From Flavobacteriaceae bacterium (GTDB lineage Bacteria > Bacteroidota > Bacteroidia > Flavobacteriales > Flavobacteriaceae): a stretch of DNA of 42,374 nucleotides. The stretch lies in NCBI GenBank assembly GCA_016744615.1, contig JADGEA010000008.1:1-42374 (forward strand). Direction: 5' to 3'. The translations under genes were made by a program, and so were the position numbers. Shown here in pieces: positions 7,551 through 17,043 of the stretch. How positions within the stretch are numbered: position 1 is the first letter of the stretch; every line of letters starts with the position of its first letter. The notes under the pieces are model-generated. The model saw only the letters and a list, made by a program, of their open reading frames with translations. It searched no databases and was not told where the DNA came from.

Positions 7551-10454
7551 ATGAAAAAAATTACACTTTTTATTGCGATTATATTTGCGTTTCAGGTAAA
7601 CGCACAGGTTGATCCTTTTCAAACAAAAGACAGTATTGCTCAGGTAAAATGGGTAGATAGTTTGATGGCTCAATTGGATGTTGATCAAAAAATTGGTCAG
7701 CTATTCATGGTTGCTGCATTTTCTAATAAAGATAAAAAACATACCGATTTTATTGAAAACCTGATCAACAGATACCATCTGGGGAATTTGATATTTATGC
7801 AGGGAACTGCAGAAGGTCATGCCAGATTGATCAATAAATATCAAAGTATAAGTAAAGTACCCATGTTGATTGCAGTAGATGGAGAATGGGGTTTGAATAT
7901 GCGCCTCAAAAACACAATCAATTATCCGTATAATATGGCATTGGGAGCCATTAGAGATGATAAATTAATCACAGAATTTGGTAGTAGAATAGGCAGGCAT
8001 ATCAGAAGGATAGGTATTCATGTTAATTTTGCGCCGGTGGTTGATATCAATACAAACCCCAAAAATCCTATTATTGGAAATCGATCTTTTGGAGAAGACA
8101 AATATGATGTTACCGAAAAATCCATACAATTTGTAAAAGGAATTCAAAGCGAAAAAGTGATGGCTTGTGCGAAACATTTCCCAGGTCATGGCGATACCTC
8201 TCAGGATTCTCATAAAACGTTACCAACAGTTGATTTTTCGGCTGATAGAATTGACAAGGTTGAATTGTATCCTTATTATAAATTGTTTGAAGCAGGTTTG
8301 GGAAGTATCATGACAGCTCATTTAAGAATTCCAAGTTTAGAGCCAAATGATCAGTTACCAACATCACTTTCCTATAATGTGGTTACAAAAATAGCCAAAG
8401 AAAGAATGAAATTTAAAGGTTTGATATTTACAGATGCATTGAATATGAAAGGTGCGTCAAATTATGCAAAACCTGGTGAAATAGATCTACATGCTTTTGA
8501 AGCAGGTAATGATATTTTACTTTTTCCTGAAAATGTTCCTGCAGCTATTAATGAGATAAAAAAAGCATTAGACAAGAAAACTGTTTCTATAGAAAGATTA
8601 GATGAGTCTGTTAGAAAAATATTAATGGCAAAATATTGGGCAGGTTTGAATAATTACGAACCTGTTGTTATTGAAAATATAAGTAAGGATATTAATACTT
8701 TTGAAGATAAGGTTTTTAATCAAAAACTGGTTGAAAACTCAATTACTCTGATAAAGAATGATGGAGTTCTACCTATTCGTGATCTGGCAAATAATAAAAT
8801 TGCCTATGTAAAGTTAGGCAATAAAAGCAGTTCGAAATTTATATCTCGATTGAATGATTACACTAAAGTGGATATTATAAGTGGTAAAAATCTTGATGAT
8901 ATTTTAACTAGATTAAAAGGATATAAAACAGTGATTGTTGGGTTTCATACTACAACAGGCGCTTATGCAAGTTATAAAATAGCAGATGAAGATCTGGTAA
9001 AATTACAGTCAATTGCAAGAAAACACAAAGTGATTCTGGATATTTTTGCAAGTCCTTACAGTTTATTGAATTTTAAATCGTTTACCAATATAGAAGGTAT
9101 TATTGTTTCTTACCAAAGTTCAAACTTGGCTCATGATGTGTCTGCGCAAATGATTTTTGGTGCTTTAGATATCAAAGGTAAACTACCGGTAAATATCAAT
9201 AAAGAATTTCCAATGGGCTATGGACTTTATTTATCAAACATCAACAGATTGGGTTATGCCTTGCCAGAATCAGTGGGATTGGATAGCTATAAATTAAGCA
9301 GAATTGACTCTATTGCCAAGGTGGTAATTGATTCGGTTATGGCACCGGGATTACAAGTTTTGGTAGCCAGGCATGGAAAGGTGGTTTATCGAAAAAATTT
9401 TGGATATTATACCTATGATAAGAAGAAAAAAGTGACAAATGAAAGTATTTATGATCTGGCTTCGGTTACAAAAATTTTGGGTGGTTTACCTATGATTATG
9501 AAAGCAGAGGAGGAAGGTAAGTTTAATTTAGATACACCTCTTGGAGATTTGATGCCGGTACTAAAAAATAGTAATAAAGACACTATTACAGTTAAGGAGG
9601 CTTTATCTCATTACGGCAAGTTAAAACCATATATTGCTTATTACAGAGTCTTGGTAGAAGGAAAAAATAATGACCTGATGCCTAAGTATTTTCATAAAAC
9701 ACCATCAAGTAAATACAGCATTAAAGTTGCAAATAATATTTATTTAAGAACAGATTATTTAGATACGATTTTTCAATTGATTGCAGAGGCGCCACAAAGA
9801 GAAAATTTGCAATATAAGTACAGTGGTTTGCCTTTTTACCTGTTTAAGGATTATATGGAGAAGGAATATAAAAAGCCATTGGATAAGTTGAATGATGAAA
9901 ATTTTTATGCTCCCTTAGGTGCTACAACATTAACATATAATCCGTTGGATAAATTCAAAAAATCTTTGATTGTTCCTACGGAGAAAGATGATTTTTTTAG
10001 GCATCAATTATTGCAGGGAACTGTTCATGATGAGGGAGCAGCAATGCTAGGTGGTATTAGTGGCAATGCCGGTTTGTTTTCTAATTCAAATGATGTAGCC
10101 AAAATGATGCAAATGTATTTACAAAAGGGATACTATGGAGGTAGAAGTTATTTTAAACCAGAAACATTTGATATGTTTAACAATAGATACTTTGAAGAAG
10201 AAGGAGTAAGACGTGGTCTAGGTTTTGATAAGCCTCAATTAGATGATGCTATGGCAACCTGTGGTTGTGTTTCGTTCAAGAGTTTTGGTCATAGTGGTTA
10301 TACCGGAACTTATACTTTTGTAGATCCGGAAACAGAAATTGTATATGTTTTCCTTTCCAATAGAGTTTATCCAACACGGAATAATAACAAATTGGGTAAA
10401 GAAGATATTCGTCCTAAAGTGCAGGGATTGATACAGGAAGCAATTTTATATTAG
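7551..10454 (+). CDS. Secreted glycoside hydrolase family 3 fused to a beta-lactamase-fold serine hydrolase
   Basis: A 967-residue protein with an N-terminal Sec signal peptide (cleavage near QVNAQ, residue 19). Residues about 35-370 are a NagZ-like GH3 barrel: KHFPGHGDT at 207-215 holds the His/Asp acid-base dyad and FTDALNM holds the nucleophile Asp near 294. A GH3 C-terminal domain follows (about 385-560). The last 380 residues are a class C beta-lactamase/penicillin-binding-like hydrolase with S638-V-T-K641, Y757-S-G and the H914-S-G triad. The GH3 half fits a beta-N-acetylglucosaminidase acting on peptidoglycan or chitin fragments, and the second half fits a D,D-peptidase, esterase or amidase. 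The fusion is known in Bacteroidetes and suggests combined cutting of glycan and peptide in the periplasm. Substrates are inferred. Confidence 0.88.
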   Translation: MKKITLFIAIIFAFQVNAQVDPFQTKDSIAQVKWVDSLMAQLDVDQKIGQLFMVAAFSNKDKKHTDFIENLINRYHLGNLIFMQGTAEGHARLINKYQSISKVPMLIAVDGEWGLNMRLKNTINYPYNMALGAIRDDKLITEFGSRIGRHIRRIGIHVNFAPVVDINTNPKNPIIGNRSFGEDKYDVTEKSIQFVKGIQSEKVMACAKHFPGHGDTSQDSHKTLPTVDFSADRIDKVELYPYYKLFEAGLGSIMTAHLRIPSLEPNDQLPTSLSYNVVTKIAKERMKFKGLIFTDALNMKGASNYAKPGEIDLHAFEAGNDILLFPENVPAAINEIKKALDKKTVSIERLDESVRKILMAKYWAGLNNYEPVVIENISKDINTFEDKVFNQKLVENSITLIKNDGVLPIRDLANNKIAYVKLGNKSSSKFISRLNDYTKVDIISGKNLDDILTRLKGYKTVIVGFHTTTGAYASYKIADEDLVKLQSIARKHKVILDIFASPYSLLNFKSFTNIEGIIVSYQSSNLAHDVSAQMIFGALDIKGKLPVNINKEFPMGYGLYLSNINRLGYALPESVGLDSYKLSRIDSIAKVVIDSVMAPGLQVLVARHGKVVYRKNFGYYTYDKKKKVTNESIYDLASVTKILGGLPMIMKAEEEGKFNLDTPLGDLMPVLKNSNKDTITVKEALSHYGKLKPYIAYYRVLVEGKNNDLMPKYFHKTPSSKYSIKVANNIYLRTDYLDTIFQLIAEAPQRENLQYKYSGLPFYLFKDYMEKEYKKPLDKLNDENFYAPLGATTLTYNPLDKFKKSLIVPTEKDDFFRHQLLQGTVHDEGAAMLGGISGNAGLFSNSNDVAKMMQMYLQKGYYGGRSYFKPETFDMFNNRYFEEEGVRRGLGFDKPQLDDAMATCGCVSFKSFGHSGYTGTYTFVDPETEIVYVFLSNRVYPTRNNNKLGKEDIRPKVQGLIQEAILY

Positions 10455-10500
10455 ATAGTTTTTGCAAGAAAATTCCAATAATAACCTTTCTAAAAAATAG

Positions 10501-11691
10501 TTATGCTTCTTTTTCAGTTTTATGGGGTAGAATTAGATTTAAAACCACACCAACAATCGATGCTAATCCAATACCAGAAAGAGTAAATTCTCCCCATGAA
10601 AAAGCAGCTCCGCCAATTCCTATAACCAAAACGATTGAAATGATAACCTGATTTCTTGTTTTATGAATATCTGTTTTGGCATCTGTTAAGGCTTTAATTC
10701 CAATATTTGCAATCATTCCAAAAAGTAAGATCATGATGCCCCCAAGTACGGCAACAGGTATAGATTGTAGGGTTCCATTTATTTTTCCGCTAAAAGCGAA
10801 TACTATAGCTGTAATGGCCGAAATTCGTAAAACTCTTGGGTCAACTACTTTTGTTAGTGAAATTGCACCAGTCACTTCCGAATAGGTGGTGTTTGGTGGT
10901 CCTCCAAAAAAACCAGCCATGGCAGTTGCAATACCATCACCCAGTAGAGTTCTGTGTAGTCCGGGGTCTTTTACAAAATTTTTTTCGGCAATAGAGCTAA
11001 TGGCATACATATCGCCCACATGCTCAATTATTGGAGCAATTGCTACCGGAATCATATAAATAACTGCTCCCCAGTTCAATTCAGGTTTGGTGAAGTTAGG
11101 AATCTGAAACCAGGCTGCCTCCAGTATTTTGGTAAAATCAACTACTCCAAAAAATACGGCTACAATATAGCCAACGATAATGCCGCTAAAAATAGGGATG
11201 AGTTTTAAAAGCCCTTTCGAGAAGATGACAATAGCAATTGCAGTGATTAGTGAAGAAAGAGCAATAATCCAGTTGTTCTTAGCCATATCAATGGCGGTAG
11301 GTGCAAGTGATAATCCAATAAGCATAATAACCGGTCCCACCACAATGGGAGGGAATATTTTCTCAATAAAACGGAGTCCCTGAGATTTAATAATTGCCGA
11401 AACCAGCCCGTAAACCAGCCCAACAGCAATAAGTCCAGAGAAGGTTCCTGCTAAACCGTACAGTTTTGTAGAAGCAATGATGGGTGCGATAAAGGCAAAA
11501 CTACTTCCCAAAAATACGGGTACTTTACCTTTTGTAATGAGATGAAAAATTAGAGTCCCTACACCTGCAGTAAATAATGCTACAGCAGGATCTATTCCAA
11601 CAAGCAATGGTACTAAAACTGTTGCGCCAAAAGCGACAAATAAAAATTGTATGCCAACAATAATTCTTTTAGATCTTGAAAAATTATTCAT
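10501..11691 (-). CDS. uraA: Uracil-xanthine permease (NCS2 family)
   Basis: A 396-residue integral membrane protein with about 14 hydrophobic segments. The NCS2 signature lies in GFFGGPPNTTYSEVTGA, followed by SLTKVVDPRV, and the half containing APIIEHVGD carries the conserved Glu used in base and proton binding. It imports uracil, or possibly xanthine, with protons across the inner membrane. The length and the PNTTYSE motif favour the uracil branch. It is monocistronic, convergent with the GH3 gene and divergent from the Na/Pi gene. Confidence 0.88.
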   Translation of the reverse strand: MNNFSRSKRIIVGIQFLFVAFGATVLVPLLVGIDPAVALFTAGVGTLIFHLITKGKVPVFLGSSFAFIAPIIASTKLYGLAGTFSGLIAVGLVYGLVSAIIKSQGLRFIEKIFPPIVVGPVIMLIGLSLAPTAIDMAKNNWIIALSSLITAIAIVIFSKGLLKLIPIFSGIIVGYIVAVFFGVVDFTKILEAAWFQIPNFTKPELNWGAVIYMIPVAIAPIIEHVGDMYAISSIAEKNFVKDPGLHRTLLGDGIATAMAGFFGGPPNTTYSEVTGAISLTKVVDPRVLRISAITAIVFAFSGKINGTLQSIPVAVLGGIMILLFGMIANIGIKALTDAKTDIHKTRNQVIISIVLVIGIGGAAFSWGEFTLSGIGLASIVGVVLNLILPHKTEKEA

Positions 11692-11762
11692 AAAAAACGA
11701 TTGATTTTGTTTGGTGAAAATTAGCCAATTATTTTTAAAGAATCTCCATTAGATTAAAATAA

Positions 11763-11790
11763 TTGTTTAAATATTCCATTTTAATATTTG
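11763..11790 (+). promoter_or_regulatory. Probable promoter for the Na/Pi cotransporter gene
   Basis: TTG at 11763-11765, 17 bases, then AATATTTG at 11783-11790, one mismatch from TAnnTTTG. It lies 38 bases before the ATG at 11829. Confidence 0.4.
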
Positions 11791-11828
11791 TGAATAATTA
11801 CGTAAGTTTATATTTTTAAAACAAAAAC

Positions 11829-13601
11829 ATGATTAAAAGATCCTTTTTTTTAATTTTATTGTTAGTCTTGGCTATTGTTTTGTTTTTTAATCCAAATTTT
11901 AAAACGATCGCAGCCGGAGTAGCTATACTTCTTTTTGGTATGATCATGCTTGAAGAAGGGTTTAGGGTTTTTACCAAAGGACCTCTTCAAAATATATTAA
12001 AAAAAGCGACAGATAAATTATATAAAAGTATAAGTGCAGGGGCTTTAGTTACTGCTTTACTTCAGTCAAGTTCATTGGTTTCTGTAATTACTATTTCTTT
12101 TATTAGTGCCGGTTTAATAAGTTTATCGGGAGGTATTGGTTTGATATTTGGGGCAAATATAGGAACAACTGCTACTGCCTGGCTGGTAGCAGGTTTTGGG
12201 TTGAAAATAAAAATATCAACATTAGCAATGCCGATGCTTATTTTTGGAATTATTTTCTCCTTTCAAAAAAAAAATTATTTAAAAGGAATTGGAAATGTTT
12301 TAGCTGGATTGGGATTCTTCTTTTTAGGAATTCACTATATGAAAGAAGGATTTGATATTTTTAAACAATATATAGATCTCACGCAATATGCAATCCCCGG
12401 ATTTTTAGGAATAGTTGTTTATACAGTTATTGGAATTATTATTACAACCATTCTTCAGTCGAGTAGTGCAACCATAGCATTGATATTAGCTGCTTTATCT
12501 GCAGGGCAAATTGAATATGAAAATGCTTTGGCTCTAGCAATTGGAGCAAATGTTGGAACAACAATTACAGCCATATTAGGTTCGTTAAGTTCAAATATAG
12601 CTGGTAAAAGGCTGGCGGGTGCGCATTTTGTTTTTAATATCACAACTGGTATTGTAACCTTGGCTTTTATTTATCCTCTTGCAAACCTGGTAAATTATTT
12701 ATCTGAATTTTTTGGAATTGGTGCAACAGATTATATACTTAAATTGGCTCTTTTTCATACTATATTTAATGTTTTAGGAGTGGTGATAATGGTTCCGTTT
12801 ATTGGGAAATTAGAAACATTTTTACTGCGAGTTTTTAAAGAAGAAGATGACAAAGATATTGATGAACCAAAATATCTTAATGAGGCTGTTTTAGAATTTC
12901 CGGGAACTTTGATCACTTCCTTATTGAAAGAATCAAAGTATTTATATAAAAATGCCATCTTTGAAATTGTAGCACATGCTTTAAATATTCATAGAGATGA
13001 TATAAAATCTGATAGAAAAATTAAAAAAGTAATTAAGCGATCTACTAAAGATATGCATACAGATGTAGAAAGTTTATACTATAAAAAAGTAAAAACTATT
13101 TATGGCGAAATAATTAAATATGCCACTAAAGGTCAAAGCACATTAAAATTGGATGAAATACAAAATTCCCGTATTTCGAATATACAAATTGCCAATAGAA
13201 AAATGGTTGAGATTATCAGAGATGTTAGAGAATTGAATAAAAATGTTTCTGTGTATTTAAATTCTAATAATAAATATATCAGTAAAGAATATGATAAATT
13301 CAGAAAGAAAGTTGTAAAAGTATTACGTATCATCTATCACTTTAGAAAAGAAGAGGATAAAGAATTGTATTATGAACAGCTTTTGAAACTAAAACGAGAA
13401 GCGATAAAGGAAATCCACAGCAGTAATAAAGCTATCAATAAATTAATTAGAAATAACTTAATTACAGTGAACATGGCATCTTCATTGGTAAATGACACTG
13501 ATAATGTTAATGACATGATAAAGAAGCTAATATCAGTAGCAGAGCTTCTATATTTAGAAGAGGAATCATTATTCCTAAAAAAAAATGATAATGAAGAATA
13601 G
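11829..13601 (+). CDS. Na+/phosphate cotransporter family protein with C-terminal PhoU-like domain
   Basis: The membrane part (residues 1-340) has the inverted repeat of the NptA/SLC34-like family, with QSSS in each half (about 79-82 and 209-212), each followed by a hydrophobic helix and a GANIGTT or GANVGTT motif. These loops bind Na+ and phosphate. Residues about 355-590 are helical, charged and PhoU-like, with long stretches of Lys/Glu heptads, probably a cytoplasmic regulator of transport. The bacterial family includes YjbB, which can export phosphate, so direction is not certain. Its stop codon directly abuts the stop of the opposite-strand acyltransferase gene with no base between. Confidence 0.88.
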   Translation: MIKRSFFLILLLVLAIVLFFNPNFKTIAAGVAILLFGMIMLEEGFRVFTKGPLQNILKKATDKLYKSISAGALVTALLQSSSLVSVITISFISAGLISLSGGIGLIFGANIGTTATAWLVAGFGLKIKISTLAMPMLIFGIIFSFQKKNYLKGIGNVLAGLGFFFLGIHYMKEGFDIFKQYIDLTQYAIPGFLGIVVYTVIGIIITTILQSSSATIALILAALSAGQIEYENALALAIGANVGTTITAILGSLSSNIAGKRLAGAHFVFNITTGIVTLAFIYPLANLVNYLSEFFGIGATDYILKLALFHTIFNVLGVVIMVPFIGKLETFLLRVFKEEDDKDIDEPKYLNEAVLEFPGTLITSLLKESKYLYKNAIFEIVAHALNIHRDDIKSDRKIKKVIKRSTKDMHTDVESLYYKKVKTIYGEIIKYATKGQSTLKLDEIQNSRISNIQIANRKMVEIIRDVRELNKNVSVYLNSNNKYISKEYDKFRKKVVKVLRIIYHFRKEEDKELYYEQLLKLKREAIKEIHSSNKAINKLIRNNLITVNMASSLVNDTDNVNDMIKKLISVAELLYLEEESLFLKKNDNEE

Positions 13602-14645
13602 TTACTTATGGGTTTTAGTGAGCAATAAAACACTTAAAAAACTTAAGATTAAATATATCCAGCCAATTGTGCTACCAAAAAAGTAAGTAACAATTCCTTT
13701 TTGAATAAAAAAGAAAATAGGAAAGGTAGTAATACCTACTGCAAATCTAAAGGTGGATATATACTCTGTTTGTTTGATGGTTGGTTTGATCTTTTTCCAG
13801 ATAAGCAATGGAAAGAAACTATTTACACTAACTATTAATTGAAGTAAATTAAATTTATTTTTAGAATTGTTACTTTTTTGAGGAACTGTATTTAGGTTGA
13901 TGTATTTTAATTTTTCATTTACTTTTTCAGGAAACAAGAACTCATCTGGTTTAAAATATGGAATGATCTTCTCATAGTTTTCACCGTCACTAATATGGTT
14001 TGTAACTAATTTTAGTTTGTTTTCTGCTTCGGTAATTAATCTTTTTATAGCTTCATTTCTATCTTCAATCTCCCAAAAAAGTCTAAAAGAAATGGGTTCT
14101 CCATAATTAATGCTGACCTTAGAGGCATAGCCATCTACGTTTGTGTAATTCATTCCAACTGGAATAATATCAATTTCTAGGTCATTATATTTATCCATCG
14201 CTCCAAAAAGGATTCTTGTAAACCCCTTTTTAAAAGGTCGAACTTTTCGTCTGAAATTATGACTGCCTTCTACATAGATCAATAGAGCTTGTTTTTTATT
14301 TAAGATTTGATAACAATACTGGAATATTTCATCATTATAGGTCTTTAAATCTTTTGAATTAAGACCATCTCTAACTCTGTAAACTGGTATCATATTTACA
14401 GAATCTAATATTTTTTTTACAATTTTGTTTTTAAATACACCTGCCTGCGTTAAATAATATATAGTTCTTGAACTATGAGTAGCAACCAGTAAAGGATCAA
14501 TTAGCGCATTTGGATGATTTGAAATAAATAAAATGGCTTTATTTTTAGTAATATTCTTTTTGCCTTTTACAAGTATTTTTTTATAGTAGAAGTCCAGACC
14601 TAAAGCAATGTATGCTCTCATAAAATAATACCAAAGTTTTTTCAT
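13602..14645 (-). CDS. PlsC-like 1-acyl-glycerophosphate acyltransferase family protein
   Basis: The acyltransferase block I is SNHPNALID with H44 and D50, the catalytic HX4D pair, and block III is VEGSHN with E126-G127. It should acylate a lysophospholipid or another hydroxyl at the inner membrane. The C-terminal 70 residues contain two hydrophobic segments (FPLLIWK..., FPIFFFIQ...) that anchor it, giving 347 aa against about 240 for standard PlsC. The start overlaps the stop of the BASS transporter gene by four bases, which suggests translational coupling. It is the last gene of the minus-strand run. Acyl acceptor unknown. Confidence 0.82.
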   Translation of the reverse strand: MKKLWYYFMRAYIALGLDFYYKKILVKGKKNITKNKAILFISNHPNALIDPLLVATHSSRTIYYLTQAGVFKNKIVKKILDSVNMIPVYRVRDGLNSKDLKTYNDEIFQYCYQILNKKQALLIYVEGSHNFRRKVRPFKKGFTRILFGAMDKYNDLEIDIIPVGMNYTNVDGYASKVSINYGEPISFRLFWEIEDRNEAIKRLITEAENKLKLVTNHISDGENYEKIIPYFKPDEFLFPEKVNEKLKYINLNTVPQKSNNSKNKFNLLQLIVSVNSFFPLLIWKKIKPTIKQTEYISTFRFAVGITTFPIFFFIQKGIVTYFFGSTIGWIYLILSFLSVLLLTKTHK

Positions 14646-15556
14646 GCAGGTTTTTGTTTTTTAGTTTTTTTAGCCCAAAAAAATGAGAGTGCCATTCCTG
14701 AAAAAATATCCCAGATTGCCCAAAATGCAACCAATAATGCCATTCCGCCAAGGCCATTAAAAAAAGAGAAAACCAGTAAGAGGCCTAAACCTGCATTTTG
14801 AATGCCAGTTTCTATACTCAAAGTTTTTTGATCTATATATGATAACCTATTGATCTTTGCAAAATAAAACCCTACGAAAAATAGTACAACATTATGGATA
14901 ATAACAAGATAAATAACGTAATGAATATGCTCTAAAAACACATCCAGATTTTTTGAAAATGCCCCAACTATAAATCCTAAAAAAATCAAAATGGAAACCG
15001 GTTTTAAGATTTTAGATAATTGACCTGCAAATTTTGGGTAGTAGTGGTTGATTAACATTCCAATAACCAAGGGAATACCCAATATAATAATAACCATATT
15101 TGCAACCTCTAAAGGATCCAGTTGTACTTTTTTCAATAGAATTGCTGTTGGTTCATAAAAATTACCCCAGACTGCAAAATTAAGTGGTGTCATTATTAAA
15201 GATGCAAAAGATGCGAATGCTGTTAAACTAACAGATAAAGCAGCATTTCCTTTTGATAATTTTGTAAAAAAATTAGATATATTGCCTCCTGGACAAGCGG
15301 CAACCATAAACATTCCTAAAGCTATACTCGGAAAGGGTTTGATAATGTAGATGAGAATTAAAGTGACTAATGGAATTAAAAAGAATTGTGAAATTATTCC
15401 AGTAATCACAGGTTTTGGTGATTTAAGTAAATTGGTAAAATCAGAAATCTTTATATCTAATGCAACACCAAACATGATTAATGATAAAGTCAGGTTAACA
15501 AACCATAGACTTTCTGAATCAAAATTAATTTGTATGTCATCAATATTTTGGGCCAT
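14642..15556 (-). CDS. Bile acid:sodium symporter (BASS) family transporter
   Basis: A 304-residue protein with nine to ten hydrophobic segments. The family features are PLVTLILIY, the segment VAACPGGNISNFFTKLSKGN with the conserved Asn and Gly of the crossover helix, and ETGIQNAGLGL, the second Na+-binding crossover. BASS proteins move organic anions with Na+; in bacteria substrates include pantoate, pyruvate and other small acids, so bile acid itself is not implied. It overlaps the downstream acyltransferase gene by four bases and lies 11 bases after the DUF4159 gene. Confidence 0.85.
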   Translation of the reverse strand: MAQNIDDIQINFDSESLWFVNLTLSLIMFGVALDIKISDFTNLLKSPKPVITGIISQFFLIPLVTLILIYIIKPFPSIALGMFMVAACPGGNISNFFTKLSKGNAALSVSLTAFASFASLIMTPLNFAVWGNFYEPTAILLKKVQLDPLEVANMVIIILGIPLVIGMLINHYYPKFAGQLSKILKPVSILIFLGFIVGAFSKNLDVFLEHIHYVIYLVIIHNVVLFFVGFYFAKINRLSYIDQKTLSIETGIQNAGLGLLLVFSFFNGLGGMALLVAFWAIWDIFSGMALSFFWAKKTKKQKPA

Positions 15557-15567
15557 TTATTTTTCAA

Positions 15568-16257
15568 TCAATTCTTAAAGGCATATGAAATTATATTGGC
15601 TCCCATTTGTAATGCCTTTATTCTAATTTCAAACGGATCATTATGTACCACTTCATCTTCCCATCCATCACTAAGATCACTTTCATAATCATAAAAGCAA
15701 ATTAACCGACCTTTATTGAATAATCCAAATCCTTGAGGAGGTTTATTATTGTGTTCATGAATTTTCGGTAAAGCAGTAAAGCTGTATTTTTGGTTATAAA
15801 TAGGATGATCCATTGGAATTTCTAGGAATTCTAACTCAGGAAAAACTTTTTTCATTTCCTTTCGGATATAAGGATTCAATCCATAATTATCTGAAATTTG
15901 TAAAAACCCTCCTGAAACTAAGTAATTTCTTAGGTTTTGAGCAGCATCTTCTGAAAAAAAAACATTGCCATGCCCTGTTAAAAAAACAATAGGGTAATTA
16001 AAAATCTCACTACTAGAAACATCAACAGTTGCAGGTTTCTTATCTATTTTTGTATTGTTATTTTTATTACTGAAAGTAATTAAATTAGGAAGAGCAGTTG
16101 GGTTGGCATACCAATCACCACCTCCTTCATATTTTAAGATAGCAATTTGCTGTGCATTTGCAATTCCTGAAGTAAAACAAAAAAAAACAAGCAATAAAGT
16201 TATTAAAACAAACTGCTTATTTTTAAGATATATAGAAAGTAAGATCTTAAAATTCAA
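15568..16257 (-). CDS. DUF4159 domain-containing exported protein
   Basis: A 229-residue protein with an N-terminal hydrophobic signal (about 15-35, ending near IANAQQ). The rest matches the DUF4159 type: the YEGGGDWYANP block, then the glutamine amidotransferase-like segment FLTGHGNVFFSEDAAQNLRN, SGGFLQISDN, and a late FYDYESDLSDGWED. The fold resembles class I amidotransferases but no catalytic Cys is apparent, so it is probably a binding protein. It is nested between rsmE (5 bases upstream) and the BASS transporter (11 bases downstream), so it is in the operon. Function is not known; homologues are widespread in Bacteroidetes. Confidence 0.83.
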   Translation of the reverse strand: MNFKILLSIYLKNKQFVLITLLLVFFCFTSGIANAQQIAILKYEGGGDWYANPTALPNLITFSNKNNNTKIDKKPATVDVSSSEIFNYPIVFLTGHGNVFFSEDAAQNLRNYLVSGGFLQISDNYGLNPYIRKEMKKVFPELEFLEIPMDHPIYNQKYSFTALPKIHEHNNKPPQGFGLFNKGRLICFYDYESDLSDGWEDEVVHNDPFEIRIKALQMGANIISYAFKN

Positions 16258-16262
16258 ATTGA

Positions 16263-16976
16263 TTATTTTTCATTAATTACTGAAATTGAGCTACATGCAA
16301 CGATTCCGGCGGTTTCAGTTCGTAATCTGCTTGAACCCAAAGATAGAGGAATAAATTGATGCTGCAAGGCTTTGGTAATTTCTATTAGAGAAAAATCACC
16401 TTCCGGTCCAATCAAAACTAGAATATTTTGATCGGGTTTAATCAAATTTTTTAAAGTGTTTTTCTGATCAGGATCTTCACAATGTGCAATAAATTTAATT
16501 CCATTGAAATTTGAACTTACAATTTTAGAAAATTTAACAGGTTTATTTAGCTTTGGTAAATTAAATTTTAAGGATTGTTTCATTGCAGAAATTAAAACCT
16601 TTTGCATTCTTTCCGTCTTTAATACTTTTCTTTCAGAATTGTCGCATATAATGGGTGTGATCTCATCGATGCCAATTTCAGTAGCTTTTTCTAAAAACCA
16701 CTCAAAACGATCATTCATTTTAGTAGGAGCAATTGCAATATGAAGGTGATAATTCCAATTTTTTTCTCTTTCTTCAAAAGAAATGATTTTTACCAAACAT
16801 TTTTTATCATTTGCATTGACGATCTGCACTTTAAAGAAAAAACCCTTTCCGTTGGTTATATATAAAAGATCTTCTTCTTTTTTGCGAAGAACGCGTACAA
16901 TATGCCTGCCTTCTTCTTTGGTAAAGGTGAAGTTTTGTGTTTCATTATTGATATCAGGACTGTAAAAAAGTTGCAT
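16263..16976 (-). CDS. rsmE: 16S rRNA (uracil1498-N3)-methyltransferase
   Basis: A SPOUT methyltransferase of normal length (237 aa). The N-terminal PUA-like domain contains HIVRVLRKKEED. The C-terminal trefoil knot shows LVLIGPEGDFSLIE, which binds SAM, and LGSSRLRTETAGIVA, the knot loop typical of RsmE. It methylates N3 of U1498 in 16S rRNA of the small subunit. It lies 5 bases upstream of the DUF4159 gene and 67 bases after the GNAT-like gene. Confidence 0.92.
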   Translation of the reverse strand: MQLFYSPDINNETQNFTFTKEEGRHIVRVLRKKEEDLLYITNGKGFFFKVQIVNANDKKCLVKIISFEEREKNWNYHLHIAIAPTKMNDRFEWFLEKATEIGIDEITPIICDNSERKVLKTERMQKVLISAMKQSLKFNLPKLNKPVKFSKIVSSNFNGIKFIAHCEDPDQKNTLKNLIKPDQNILVLIGPEGDFSLIEITKALQHQFIPLSLGSSRLRTETAGIVACSSISVINEK

Positions 16977-17043
16977 GAATATTATTTAAGTAAAACAAAA
17001 ATAAGGAAAAGAGGATAGTAATAGGCAACAAACATATTGTTAA

